This document shows positions 20,664 through 31,870 of a stretch of 64,000 nucleotides of DNA, piece by piece; the first letter of the stretch is position 1, and the number at the start of each line of letters is the position of its first letter. The notes under the pieces were generated by a model. The model saw only the letters and a program-made list of their open reading frames with translations. It had not been told where the DNA came from and did no database searches. The stretch is from assembly GCA_016808115.1 (NCBI GenBank), contig JAEQBH010005397.1, positions 1 through 64,000 of the forward strand. Reading direction: 5' to 3'. The stretch is from Tetrastigma voinierianum. Lineage: Eukaryota > Streptophyta > Magnoliopsida > Vitales > Vitaceae. Position numbers and translations under genes: made by a program.

Positions 20664-20826
20664 CTGCCTCTCGTCATCTTGCCCAAGAATAAAGGTGAGC
20701 AAATAAAGATGCAATCTCCCGATCTCCACCTCTTGGTCATACTTCTGAGAAAGCCTGTGATTCTCTTGTTGAAACTTCCAAAGTTGTGTGTAAACCTTGA
20801 ATACCTTGTAAAAATAAGTATCATAC
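20664..20826 (-). pseudogene. SCAI: SCAI exon 2, degenerate
   Basis: The acceptor CAG is at 20829-20827. The exon opens with 'YDTYFYKVFKVYTQLWKFQQ' followed by 'EN', in phase with exon 1 (split Arg codon). After that the family's 'RQKLVEAGLKRWEIGEIASR' is replaced by unrelated residues ('HRLSQKYDQEVEIGRLHLYL'). The DNA still resembles it with small indels ('aagaggtgg', 'gggagattgcatct'). A donor-like CAG|GTG at 20664/20663 is the likely end. If spliced elsewhere the frame stops at 20649. Confidence 0.8.
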
Positions 20827-20829
20827 CTG

Positions 20830-21657
20830 AAACAAAAGCATATTACCATAACACCAGGTTGGTTGGTTTCTTATACCTGAACATGAGTTTTCAAATTCAT
20901 AAATGTGCAAGGATAAAAATCATCATTAAGCGAAAAGCGGACGCTGTAAATCATTTGGTTTATGGATATATTGGAAATATCGATGAATATTTTAACAAAA
21001 ATACTGACAAAACGGAAATTATTTAACATTGATAAAAATACCTGGAAAAACTTTAAAAATTATCAAAATAAGTAAGAATGCACATGTTAAAGTTATTTGG
21101 TTAGTGTAATGGATATAGATATGGGTCAAAGAGATTTATATCAGTAAATTTGGTACTTGAATTTTGGATAAAACATATGAGCATATGAATTTGATCATTC
21201 AAAATAATTAAGTATACACGAAGCATTAAGATAAGAAATAATCGAGTTTAGTCATTCAAAATAAACTAACGCAGTCCCAGACCAGTTGGATGGCAACACG
21301 TGTCAGGGCATCGGATGGATGCAACCACTAGAAAAAATCGCGATTTTTGAAAAAATTGGCAAAATCACCAATAATATGGGAATATCACCAATTAGCTGGC
21401 GTTTTTGGGCACTTTGTCAGTGTAATCGGCGTGAATGTAGTTCGATTTTTCCATATCGCTGATATTTGATGGTACCAATATTTCCAATGTTTTTCGCAGC
21501 GGATGTCCCGGTTGTGATTATCGTGTCAAGCCCTACCAATACTAGATATTTCGTCGTTATTTCGTCAATATTTCCATGACATTTTCCGATTTTTTAATCC
21601 TTGCTGTGCACAAATACAGAAAATTTTAAAAACACCAAAAAAAGCAAACTGCAAAAC
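20830..21657. other. SCAI intron 1, left part
   Basis: AT-rich. From about 20955 to 21600 there are opposed 'ggaaatatcgatgaatatt' and 'ccaatatttccaatg' type words that suggest an old inverted-repeat DNA element, but its ends are not clear. No gene is present. Confidence 0.35.
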
Positions 21658-23470
21658 TTTTTTTTTATCAATAAAAAGCAGTATAGTGATCAAAAAAGAG
21701 AGTATACAGAAAGTATATAGGAGAGGACCCTAGGACCAACAAAAAGAGGCAAGGAGAAGGGAAGAGACATACAAATCAGCCCAACGAGACCACACTTTAG
21801 GAATAGCCATAGAATCTATACAAAAGCAATCTAACAAAAGAGATATCCACCTTAGGAATGAGACAGCCCTAGTAAAGAGAGAACAGATAACATAAAGTTT
21901 CAATCTCCGAGAAGAAAAAGTAGCATCTTCAAAAATAATTCTATTCATTTCTTTCCAAATTGCCCAAAACAAAAGCAAAGGAGCTGCTCTCCAAATAGCC
22001 TTAGCCTTTTTCCTAACTGGGAACTGCATTCAGCTTTGGATAAGATCTTTAACAAGGAAAGGGCAAGTCTAAGAAGCCCCAAAAGCAGAAAGAAGATTAG
22101 TCCATTGTCCTCAAATTGCAAGACAGTGGATTAAAATATGCTCCAGCTCTTCTTCCTCCCTCCCACAGAAAGACGCTTGCTGGCTAAATGGAAACCTCTT
22201 TTCTTTAGTTGAGTTGAAGTTAGAACCTTGTCCCACCATGCCTCCCAGGCAAAAAAAACAACTTTTGAAGGGATAAGAGAGTTCCATAGCATTTTATAAG
22301 GAAGGTTATAGGGGGAGCCTCCTTCCAATTGATTAAACAGCCCTTTACCGTGAAGCAACCTGATTCATCACCCTTCCAAATCAATTTATCCTTTTCCAAA
22401 GAAGAAATTTTGTTGTTGCTAGTCAAACCAATGAACTCCTGGATTGCATCTAGCTCCCAATCATTAAAAGGTCTCAAAAACTTTGGATCCCAAGCACCTC
22501 CACCACCTTGTCTCACCCATAAATCAACAGCCTTATCCCCTTTATTGCCAGCAATGCTATATAGGCCACGAAAAGCAATACATAGAGGTTGACTACTCCT
22601 TTATCCCTTCAAAACCAACTTTTGAAGGGACAAGAGAGTTCCACCACATTTTATAAGGAACTTTACAGGGGGAGCCTCCTTCCAACTAATTAAAATAGCC
22701 CTTTACAGTGAAGCAACCTGATTCATCACCCTTCCAAATCAGTTTATCCTTTTCCAAAGAAGAAATTTTGTTGTTGCTAGTCAAACCAATGAACTCCTAG
22801 ATTGCATCCATCTCCCAATCATTAAAAGGTCTTAAAAACTTTGGATCCCAAGCACCCCCACCATCTTGTCTACCCATAAATCAGCAGCCTTATCCCCTTT
22901 ATTGCCATCAATGTTGTAGAGTCCAGGGAAAGCAACAAATAGAGGTTGACTACCGCACCAAGATTCTTCCCAGAATCTGATCTTCCTACGATCCACTAGA
23001 ATGAACACACAGTCTTTCTTAAGCTGATTAGATTCTTTAGCAATAGTCTTCCAAAGCCCAACACCATGGCTTCCTCTAGGTAAAGAAGAGAACCACCCCC
23101 CATCCTCGGCACCGTACTTAGATTTAATACACGATTTCCAAATAGAGTTATCCTCCACTACAAACCTTCAGGCCCACTTTCCAAGTAAAGCTCTGTTTAA
23201 GAGATCAAGCCTTCTAATTCCCAAACCACCCTTTTCCTTTCCATGGCTAATAATCCTCCAATTTACAAGGTGGATTTTTCTGATTGAAGAACCTCCCCCC
23301 TAGAGAAAATCTCTTTGGATTTTTTCCAGCCTACTTTTGACACTCTTAGGCATCCTGAAAAGGGATAAGAGGTAAATAGGCAAATTGGACAGCGTACTTC
23401 AGATGAGCTTCCCCCTTTTGAGATATACTGTCTCTTCCAAGCAGAGAGCCTTCTTCTGAATTTTTTCTCA
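21658..23470 (-). mobile_element. LINE with internal duplication, in SCAI intron 1
   Basis: A T-tract (21658-21668) marks the 3' end. Minus-strand frames give the ORF2 C-terminal part. From right to left: the end of RT ('LSNLPIYLLSLFRMPKSV', about 23400; 'KIQRDFL'), the following region (22832-23158, 'EDNSIWKSCIKSKYGAEDGG', 'IRFWEESWCG'), the linker (22220-22516, 'FNDWELDAIQEFIGL') and zf-RVT (22131-22358, 'PSKVVFFAWEAWWDKVLTST'). The terminal Trp-rich block is at 21730-22029 ('AAPLLLFWAIWKEMNRIIFE'). Part of the linker is present twice. It lies in the same orientation as the host gene. Confidence 0.85.
22259..22951. repeat. 357-bp tandem duplication inside the LINE
   Basis: 'caacttttgaaggga' starts at 22259 and again at 22616. 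The two units then stay very similar to 'gaggttgactac' (ending about 22594 and 22951). The junction carries about 20 extra bases ('tcctttatcccttcaaaac'). Because it repeats the FNDW linker, the ORF2 frame is doubled as well as broken. Confidence 0.9.
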
Positions 23471-23796
23471 ATCCCTTCCCATACAAATTATACCTCCAAG
23501 CCTAGGAATTTTCATTATTTTGAACCCAATCAAGCAATAACCACCATTCATTTGAACCTTTCTTCACTTCATGTTTCTGGAAACTCCCACAACATACCCA
23601 GTTTGTTTTCATCTCCAGAAACAGTTTTCAAATGGATTATTGTGGGATTGACCCAAGAAACCCCATTATGAACCTCCTAGCCCATATTTCCTACTCCTCT
23701 TCAGAGTTATCTAGCTTTGCTTGGCATAGAAAGTCCAAAGTAAAAATAAATAAAAAATAAAAATCCCAATTTGTCTTGCGGCACTATAAAGTATAA

Positions 23797-24105
23797 TCAT
23801 TCTACTGATCAAAACAATTCACAAGGGAAACCAAAATACCAAAAACAACAATGACAAGTTTCCCTTTCTTTCCTTACCATTTAACCACTTTCTACGGAAA
23901 CAGTGCACAGAAACCCCAAGTGAGTAGCTCTGAAGACATAACTCAAAACAATTCATTTGCATAACCACTCTTCTGATGAAACCAATTCACAAGGGGAAAA
24001 AAACACCAACAAATTAGAATTTTTCCTATCCATTGAGGCACTTTCTACGGAAACAGAGCACAGAAACCCCAAATGAGTTGCTCTCAAGGCAGAATTTAAA
24101 AAAAT
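23797..24105. repeat. Two-copy tandem duplication, about 164 bp
   Basis: The blocks starting about 23798 and 23962 share 'aattcacaagggg'-type, 'cactttctacggaaacag' and 'gcacagaaaccccaa' words in the same order. It lies in SCAI intron 1, close to exon 1. No function is apparent. Confidence 0.8.
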
Positions 24106-24220
24106 AAAAATTATTTACCTAGTTTGACAGCCGAAAAAGAGACGAATAACTGAAATTTTTCTTTCCGCAAATCATGAAATTTTCTTGGGAAAGAAAGAGA
24201 AAAACAGAAAAAAGAATTAC

Positions 24221-24342
24221 CGATTACGCTGATAATAGGGTAAATCCCTGATTTTGGAGAACTTTTTGTCTGCTTTATCGACCAGAGACCAGTAGACTTC
24301 AATCACCGGAATACTAGTACTATTATTATTACTACTCGCCAT
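24221..24342 (-). pseudogene. SCAI: SCAI exon 1 with start codon
   Basis: ATG at 24342 opens 'MASSNNNSTSIPVIEVYWSL' and the exon ends '...DLPYYQRN' plus CG of a split Arg codon. The donor is GTAATT. The Ser/Asn-rich start and 'DLPYYQRNRYDTYF' across the junction fit plant SCAI proteins. No upstream in-frame ATG competes. Confidence 0.88.
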
Positions 24343-24480
24343 TTCTTTTTCCTTTCTTCTGCTGAGCTTCACTCGGAGCTCCCGTCGATCACATTCGCAG
24401 AGAGAAAAAGAGACTTTTGTCGATGGGTGACCGGGTAACCTGCTGACATCATCAAAGTGTTTTGTCGGTTCTACGGAAAA
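24343..24480 (-). promoter_or_regulatory. Likely SCAI 5' UTR and core promoter region
   Basis: On the minus strand the sequence just upstream of the ATG is an A/G-rich leader (AGAAGAAAGGAAAAAGAA). I see no clear TATA box. This is inferred only from position. Confidence 0.35.
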
Positions 24481-25647
24481 CTTTAACCATATACCGATTA
24501 TCCGTTACCCATTCTCAACGACGGTTGACTGGTTTAACCCGTGAAATTATAAATATATAATTTATATTTTTTTTTAAATATAAATTTATTTTTAAAATAA
24601 ATAATTTAATATTTATAATGTTATTTATTCATTTTTTTTATAGTCTTATCAATATTTTAACTATTATTGAAGGAATAAATTTTAAATACTATAAAGGAGA
24701 ATTTATTGAAAGAAGAATTTGAAATTTCTTTTAAAACATAATTCTCTTTTGTAGTATTTGAAATTTCATAAGAAATATATTTTTATTTTTAATATTGAAA
24801 TACAAAAATTTATTAAAAATTAAAAAAATAATATTTACATTTATATTATAATAATTTTTAGAAACAGATATTATACATTTGTTTGCAAATAATTACCAAA
24901 ACATATAGGCTATAATTTATATGAATTAGTTTTTTTTTCTATTGAAGTTGTTAAAACACATGATAGATTAAAAAAATCGTGATTAAATTATCTATTATCA
25001 TGTGTTTCATATATTATTTTGTGTGGATTTATTATAAATGCACAAGTGTCATAGGATTGCAATAAATAGATTGTATTATTTTTTTCTTTGCATTTTTTAT
25101 TGTATTTATAATAATTGTTATAATTTGAACTTTAATATATGATCATGAATTTTAAATTTATTTTTTAATTATGGTTAACCAAAAAACCGATATATGGTTA
25201 ACCGAACAAATGGCTAACCAAAGATTCAGTTAACCATATTAATGATTAAGTTTTTAGTTTATATAAATAATAAACCAAAAACCAAAGATCGGTTTTAATT
25301 TTGTGCCATGGTTCGGTTAACTGAACCATGCCTACCATTTTTTTTCATCCAATTTTTTTTTATTGTGTTTTTCTATCTTTCAAATAAATTAAATATACAA
25401 TAATAGGATTTTTAATATATATATATATATATGTTACTAATATTTAAATTTATTATTAATGATTTTTTATTAATATTTTTAATATTATGATTTTATTTTA
25501 TTTATAAATAGTTTCAAAACCTATTGAATAATATCTTTTATTAACATTTTTTAAAAGGTGTAGGTTTATAAAAATTTAAAACATAAAAAATAAAATCATA
25601 ATTTGGAAATCGTAATTATTATAACTGATAGTGCCTAAAAAAAATTA
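24481..25647. other. AT-rich non-coding stretch, probable old DNA element
   Basis: About 80% A+T. At 25170-25340 opposed 'atggttaacc' and 'ggttaactgaaccatg' words recur, and 24480-24540 has 'ccgattatccgttaccc'. This suggests a decayed hAT-like terminal region. A TA run lies at 25408-25432. No gene. Confidence 0.35.
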
Positions 25648-26240
25648 GCGTAAGCCCGAACGGGCTCGGAAAGAACCTAAAGCGGTGACATCCTCTGTAG
25701 GGCGGCTAAAGAGCCTCGCGTGAGGGCTTGGCTATGCTTGTCCTGGTCGCTCTCGGGAGTAAGCCTTGAGTGAAACTAAGCAGACGGAGCCAGGACCCGG
25801 GTGAGGATAATCACTTATCCACCGAGTTGGCCAGTAGAAGGAGCTTGCCCACTTGTGATCCGATATCTACCCATTAAGGGAAGAAAGATCTCCGACGATT
25901 ACGACTTTCTAATTATCCTCTAATATTCAGTTAGCGATAAGGAAAAGAAGATCCCTTGTCCAATTGGGAAGATGTCGTATCCTTAGACCAACAAAGAAAG
26001 TCATTGTGATCATCAGCTATAAATAGAGCAATCCCACCAAAGAAGATGCGATCCTTAAGGCCATCAATAGTTGGTGTAATTTTCATTAGGAATAAGCTGG
26101 CTTGCCGGCGTGGAGGCGAAGTGACACACCTCAGCCCGGGATCACCCTTTCGGTGCATGTTGCGGCAATGCGGCGATCCAGCCCGGCGGACGGCCCGGCT
26201 ACCCCAGGCGGCTTATGCGCATTATCGATAGAAAAATCGC
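25648..26240 (+). repeat. 5' LTR of the Tat element
   Basis: It is similar to 43043-43655. The central block 'ctaattatcctctaatattc' plus 'agttagcgataaggaaa' is identical in both; other parts have many differences. A TATA-like 'ctataaatag' lies at 26018-26027, matching 'ctataaatat' in the other LTR. The first base pair of the canonical TG is mutated here. Confidence 0.8.
26018..26027 (+). promoter_or_regulatory. TATA box of the Tat 5' LTR
   Basis: 'ctataaatag' is conserved in position in both LTRs, as expected for the element's own RNA polymerase II promoter. Confidence 0.6.
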
Positions 26241-26303
26241 GCTGTCCGGTTGGCACGTCGTAGGAGCGATTGTTCGCTTTACAAATGGCCGATTTCTCGG
26301 TGA

Positions 26304-27102
26304 TTGGTGGTATCGACTCGAAACATGGCGAGTCATGCCAACCCCAGGGCAGCGAGACCAGGGGCGGCGTTGGCGGTGACAGCGGGAGACATTCCCAGAG
26401 CTCTTCAAGCTACTAGCAATGAGATGGAGGCCCTCCATCCTGGAATCCGATCGGCGTCTGAGGAGTTAGCGGAACTCACTAGACACGTCGGCGACCCGCG
26501 GGATGAACAACGGGCGTAGGGCGCGATACCATACCACGGAGGAGCGAACAACGCCTTGGCGCCCAGGAGCGAGCGGAGGAGGAGAAAATAGGCCGGACGG
26601 GGCATGATCCCTGCCGTGCCCCGGAGGCAGTGTAATGAAGGAATGGCAGCGGGGATGTTGGAGGTGAGAGCTGACCCCTGCGTCAGCGGGAAGGAGGATT
26701 GATCTTGGGAGCAGCGGTTCCAGGATATCCAACAAGAGCTTAGTCACATGAAAGAGAAGGTAAAAGTTTAAGCCCCAGTCTCCATGGATGCTCTAGTACA
26801 ACAAACGGAATCCCCGTTCACGGCCGAAGTTCTACACTTCCCACTCTCAACAAAGTTCAGAATGCCGTAGATCGAAGCTTTCGATGGAACGAAAGACCCC
26901 ATAGACCACCTCAACACCTATAAGAACCAGATGGAGTTGCATGGATACCAAAACCCCGTGAAATGCAGAGCCTTTGCCATCAAACTTAAGGGCTCGACCT
27001 TGGCATGGTTCAACAGGCTCCCGCCAGCCTCAATCTCGTCCTTGAAGGAACTCTCCATTGCTTTCGTGTCCCACTTCATGAGGGCAGGACATAGGAATGG
27101 AG
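26304..27102 (+). pseudogene. Gypsy gag, N-terminal part
   Basis: The frame 26304-26519 starts 'MVVSTRNMASHANPRAARP', typical of Tat gag. After stops, 26875-27102 gives the retrotransposon gag core: 'IEAFDGTKDPIDHLNTYKNQ', 'YQNPVKCRAFAIKLKGSTLA', 'WFNRLPPASISSLKELSIAF'. It would build the particle. The core is cut after 'MRAGHRN' by the insert at 27103. Confidence 0.85.
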
Positions 27103-29072
27103 TGTAACCGCCCAGGCAATTAGATTAGATTGACTACCAGATCAACCGCGGAATACAAGTAGATGTCGTCATTTTGCCACTTTAGAAAATCGGGTAAGTC
27201 TCCTGCACTGGGAGCTACCCAAATCTCTTTGCATGAGAGCACATTTTAAGCCGGAGTCGATGTAATCACAATGATATAAATATGGATAAAAACGGCCTCT
27301 TGGGCCCATACTTCAATGCCACCAAAAACATATTAGTATGAATCAGCTATATCGTGTGATTCTAAGAGTTGAATATTTTACTCTTATACAACATATATTA
27401 AAATACATGAATTCTAATACATGTAAACATCGAGGAAGAACCCTCAAGCCACACTCGGCTTTCTTCTACAAATCTCGGTCTCTAGGATAGCGTTATACTT
27501 ACAGCTCCCATGCTGTAAAATAATATCCCTCGGCCAGGGTTGGCTAATGCTCGATGGTGGAATGCTCGCCCTAGAGTGGGCTACTCTCCCACCTGGTGCA
27601 GGTGCAATGTTCCAAAGTAAACATACATTGAAACGAATCGTGATCACTCTGCTGATATCTACGTGTAGGCTGGATCCGAGTCCTCATAGACTCTCTCACT
27701 GCTTTAAGCCTCGTATGAGAATTATTGTTTTATTAGTGGACAACCCTCGGGTGTATATATCAGTTGAAGTTTACTCCCAGACTGATTGATATTATTTGTT
27801 TGTGGACTACCCTTGATGAATATCAATTGGGCGCTTTCAGGCGTCGATATTTTAATTTGGACTTCAGATAATTAACATTTTGTTGCCACCAGAACCATTT
27901 TCTCAGACTCATCTCGTATGTTGCTCTATGGTCGCAGGATGTTCGGTGCATATGGAATACTATGTATGCAATTCAATCTGATCTAATCACATGCAAATAT
28001 GTAAACATGCATATCACATAATATCCAATCACACAATCATGTCATATAATAAATCAATTCATATATCAAAATTAAACTCCGTAGGCTAATGATCGTATCT
28101 GCAACAAATTCCACTTGAATCATCGACGAACACATATTCCTGAAAAAATATATTTTTCGGTAATGTATTCACAAGACGGTAGAACCCTGAGTTTGCAGTT
28201 CGAACATCCATTCATCGGTTCACTTTGTGAACACATTTCTGACCATTCAGACCTTTTCCAAACCAATACATGATTTAATATCAAATCACTTGGTGACAAC
28301 TTGATCGTAAAGTAGCGATCGCATTTGCTCAATGGTTGCTCAAAAAATTCATATCAATTAGGTCCCAGGTTTGGGACCGATCAGCTCAACACTCGCGGCC
28401 TCATTAAATTCAAGCATTCTGAGTGATTTAAAGGGAATAAAACCCAGAGGAGAAGCCCTATATACCGAGGTTTGAGAAACTCCTGTCCAAGTACCCATAG
28501 CAAGCCACTAAGCGTAGGCGGTTGTCATTAACACATTAGAAGGCTGAAGTAGTCGGATCTCCATAAATCTAAGAGAGAAGTTACATACTCTGTCTCTAAA
28601 ACAAATATCTAACCTCTTGTAAGTTGTCAGCTCAACCGCCACGCGTTTCTCCTTTTGATGAGAAGAGAGGACAACTGTTCACTATTTTGTCATTTTCTCG
28701 TTCATCCAGTTTCTATAATGACATCTATGTCATTCTTTTCCCGATTTTGACATTGGCATTAGTCGGCCTTGATTTCCATCGTTTCTACTCCTTACCACTT
28801 ATGGCACATGATGCGATGTTATATCATGACTTTAAATCGCATCAGCCGTTACTGCAATGACGATGATACCTCGGCGTGTAATTCCGTATCTCGGAATTTT
28901 ACGAAATTTTACGTGCTAGCTAGATTTCGCGAGACGATTCCAACGGTGAAATCCGTTTTGTCATCCGAGATCTAGAGAATAAATTACGAATTTTTAACCG
29001 AAATTAACAATTTAGTAATCGAAATTACGATTTTACCCTTTTTCCAGATATTGGAATTTCTCGGGTCTTACA
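27103..29072 (-). mobile_element. Solo-LTR-like gypsy insert in gag
   Basis: It begins TGTAACC and ends CTTACA. It interrupts gag exactly between 'MRAGHRN' and 'LTVKQDPQENLRSYV'. There is no coding sequence. Its right end resembles the right end of the LTR at 46455 in the same orientation ('gagatctagagaataa' against 'gagatttagagagatt', preceded by similar 'gag(a)c.gattc/ttagc...' text). The flanking 5 bases (TGGAG, GTCGA) do not match, so the target duplication is lost or the ends are slightly off. A TATA-like 'tatata' lies near 28463. Confidence 0.6.
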
Positions 29073-29510
29073 GTCGAGCTACCACCTACTGACCGTAAAG
29101 CAAGACCCTCAAGAAAACCTGAGGTCCTACGTTTAGAGGTTCAACTCGGAGTTATTAGAGGTAAGACATCCGGATAGAAAAGTCGCCATCTTGCCTTTAT
29201 AAGCAAGGTGGCGTACAATCCAAAGACATGTGTTCTCGTCTTGAAGAACCCTTGAGCAGGCATGGCCCGAGTGCTCGCTAAAGTAGAAAAAGTACATCTG
29301 ACGGTGAGGCTAGCATAATACAAGCGGGGAAGCTCTTCCTCGCTAAAGGAGAAAAACAAGGATGAGAAAAAAGGGGACCCGAGAAGCCCCGAGACGAGGC
29401 AAGAGACATATGCGAGGAGACGGAAGACATAGATCCGATCTCTAAAGGAGAAGAGGTAATGTCGGGGACCGTAGGTCCACCCAGGCTCAAGTTGCGTAGT
29501 GGTACCCACC
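29073..29510 (+). pseudogene. Gypsy gag, continuation
   Basis: 'LTVKQDPQENLRSYV' then 'RFNSELLEVR' continues the gag core after the insert, as in intact Tat gags (ENLRSYVQRFN). Downstream the frame fades. A 122-codon minus frame here (29141-29509) is a shadow. Confidence 0.7.
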
Positions 29511-30400
29511 TCGGCCAGTTCACCATATGACCTCGCTATCTCGAGTCATGCGGTCACGACATGAGTTTAAAATGGCCATCTCCCGGATGAAGACGGACCC
29601 GACGAAAAACATGACCAAGTCTTGCCGGCTTCCATAGAGATCATAGACTTAGGACTGAATCGTCAGTTAAAAAAGCGAATTCTTGATGGCGTGGACATCT
29701 CATTACGTGGCTCCAGAAGATCGAGCAGGGTACCTCCTCCTCCGCCTCATCGGCCCAGCCACCTTTCGGCATCGGCCTTGGGAGGAGATCGGTGTGATTT
29801 TCGAGGGTCGCGGGGTGGGGAATCCGACTCGGCGGGAAGGCTCACCTACGTGACTTAGGATCATGGAGACCTTGCACTAGAGATCTGGGTGCCATTGTCC
29901 AGCTCCTCGGATTTGGACACCACCATAACCTTCTCGGACGCTAACCTAGAGAGTGCTGGCCCCATGATGACCACTAGTAGTAAAGGTCATTAGTGGCCAA
30001 TAACTTGATTCTGGGGTCACCGATCGATGGGGCTCAGCGACGTCTCATCTTCGAGTTGGCATTTGACAAAATAGGCATTGGAAGGGAGAAACTAGAGCAG
30101 ATGGCGCTGCGAGGGGATTCTCGGGAGTCACCCATGGGTCGGTCTGACTAGTACTTTCACTCTAGGGGACCCCCGTGCGAACCACCATGACGATAAAATT
30201 CCTCATAGTGGAGGCCCCGTGACATCCTGACGTGTTCTTGAGCGGGCGCCTCTCCGATGTTAGGAATTGTCATTACTTTATCATATGGTTGTGAATTCAC
30301 ATGGAGAATGGAGTAGGAAAGGCTCGAGGAGACTAATGGATAGCTAGGGAGTGCTACTTGGCGTCAATGAAATAGAAAGCAGTTGATAGCGTTCACGTGG
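29511..30400 (+). pseudogene. Gypsy gag end and protease remnant
   Basis: About 29930-30360 reads, across frameshifts, 'ITFSDADLE'-like sequence, then 'IDGAQRRLIFELAFDKIGIG'. It continues with 'GRLSDVRNCHYFI' and 'VGKARGD..IARECYLASMK'. These are the Tat protease and its C-terminal linker (normally IDNGSSADIL...GVGEVRGDQ..ARECY). The catalytic DNGS is not intact. The 29622-29858 frame is a short, proline-rich open stretch in the gag tail. Confidence 0.65.
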
Positions 30401-30639
30401 ATGAGCTCGACATGAGGAGGCGGCGGACACGGCCAGACACCCTCGGAAAAATTTGGAACCGGTACAACAGCGACCAGTAGAACACCTGCTTTACATCGAA
30501 TCGAGCTAAGCGAGAGAAGGCGTCAAAGACCTTCTCGTGCAATGGACGTATTCGGCAGGTAAGAGGACATCGGGAATCGACCTAGCGGTTATCACCCATA
30601 GAATTGAATCGCCTCCTTGAGCACATCAAATGAAGAGAA

Positions 30640-31230
30640 GAAGCTTTGCCCAGGAAGGGGCAAAGGCGATCAACGAAGTCGATAGCTCCTCCAAAGCTGA
30701 GCTATCGAGAAGTATATTACCGGTGGTTAGCTAATGTGGTTCTTGTCGAAGCCCGAATGCGAATGGCGACTCGCATTGATTTCACGGATGTTAATCGAGC
30801 TTGTGCAGGAAAGGCGACCACGCCCCGGGAATCAGCCTCATAGTGGGCCTTTCACAGTGGCCGCAGGCTCCTTAGCTTCATGGATGCTTTCTCGGGCTAT
30901 AAATAGGATCATAATGGATGACGATCGAAGATACCTCATTCGTGGCCAGGGCGGGGGAGCGTCGCGCATTATCGAGATGATGCCTTTTAGGTTGAAGAGC
31001 AGCGGGGCCACTATCAAGGTTAGTAATGAGAATGTTCCAAAAACAAATTGGAAGCATCCATGAAGTATACATAGGCGACATGCGTCAGTCGGTCAGTAGA
31101 ACTCCGATAGACCACCACCTAGTGAATCGTCCAGGTCTTGAAGAACATAAGATGAAGTTAAACCCTGACAGTGTGATTTAGTCTTTGCCGAGAAAGTTCT
31201 TGGGTTTCATAGTCATTCTTAGTGGAATAA
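30640..31230 (+). pseudogene. Gypsy reverse transcriptase remnant
   Basis: Recognisable blocks in shifting frames are 'WLANVVLVEARMRMATRIDF' with 'TDVNRAC' (frame 30646-30843), 'LLSFMDAFSGYK' (about 30868-30903), 'VLKNIR' near 31135 and 'KFLGFIV' (about 31190-31212). These match Tat RT motifs (WLSNVVLVKKKNGKWR, CIDFTDLNKACPKD, SFMDAFSGYNQI, GKFLGFIV). The active-site YVDD segment is lost in stops. Confidence 0.85.
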
Positions 31231-31870
31231 GTAAATCCGGACAAAATAAGGCGTGCTTGACATCGTATCTCGAAACACTAAAGAAGTTCGGCGCTGACGA
31301 GAAGAGAATAATTTGCCTTGAGTCGCTTTGTGTCTAGGTCCAGTGACAAGTGTCAACCCTTCTTTCAAGTCTGAAAAGGCCTTCAATGGGATGCCGCGAG
31401 AAGAGGTTCGCGACACTAAAACCTGCCAAAATCCCCCTCCGATGCAGTAAGCCCCTCTGGAGAACTCTTACGCTCTGCTTAAGCTGGTTTCCAATTTCTG
31501 GAAGCTAGTGCCACCACAGTCGGAGAGCGAGATAGAGCGTAACGATCGGTCTATTCTTATTAGGGTTCTAGAGGAAGCGGAGGAAAAGACATCGAAGATG
31601 GAAAAGCTTGTTCTAGCATTGGTGACCATCGCGGAAGACTTAAACCTTGCTTCCCGACCCACCTTATCAAAATTAGATAAAACCTTTGGATGAAGCAAAT
31701 ACTACTAGGCAGAGCCTCGGAAGGTGGTGAAATGGGCCATATGAAATTTGAGTGAGTTCGACATTAGGTACAAGCCAAGAACAGCGGTCGAAGGACAAAT
31801 TTTGGCATACTTCATCATGGAATTCACCTCGGCATAGCCTACTGAAACCACCCGCCTCGCATTTGACCTC
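31231..31870 (+). pseudogene. RT connection and first RNase H remnant
   Basis: Little is readable before 31700. From about 31705 'RASEGGEMGHMKFE.VRH.VQ' corresponds to the block ending the first RNase H in Tat elements ('RMVKWAIELSEFDIRYQPR'). The 61-codon frame 31508-31693 has no clear match and breaks the order, so a small foreign or rearranged segment is possible. Confidence 0.5.

Larger units (their letters stand above)
17950..24342 (-). pseudogene. SCAI: SCAI-family gene, degenerate and 3'-truncated
   Basis: Four minus-strand exons match plant homologues of SCAI (suppressor of cancer cell invasion). In animals SCAI is a nuclear cofactor that restrains MRTF/SRF transcription and helps DNA repair; the plant role is poorly known. 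Recognised blocks in order are 'IEVYWSLVDKADKKFSKIRD', 'YDTYFYKVFKVYTQLWKFQQ', 'DFKEWKLVVQEIVRFLRADS', 'RLRDAILSSYHHNEV' and 'LTLDTFRMLQCLEWEPSGSF', then 'NYSQDITDPTLPPNPRKAIL'. Splice sites are GT-AG. Against function: exon 2 drifts away after 'QEN', roughly 90 middle residues are missing, the last exon has a 1-base deletion, and the C-terminal half (normally another 300 or so residues) is absent. Introns hold a LINE and a hAT-like insertion. A rearranged or misassembled functional locus is the alternative. Confidence 0.88.

Noticed and set aside
26304..26747. Small genes on both strands (several frames of 66-93 codons)
   Set aside because: Only the plus frame starting MVVSTRNMASHANP is gag. 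The minus frames are shadows in a GC-rich stretch.
29141..29526. Minus-strand protein gene (122 and 82 codons)
   Set aside because: It overlaps the recognised plus-strand gag continuation and has no family features.
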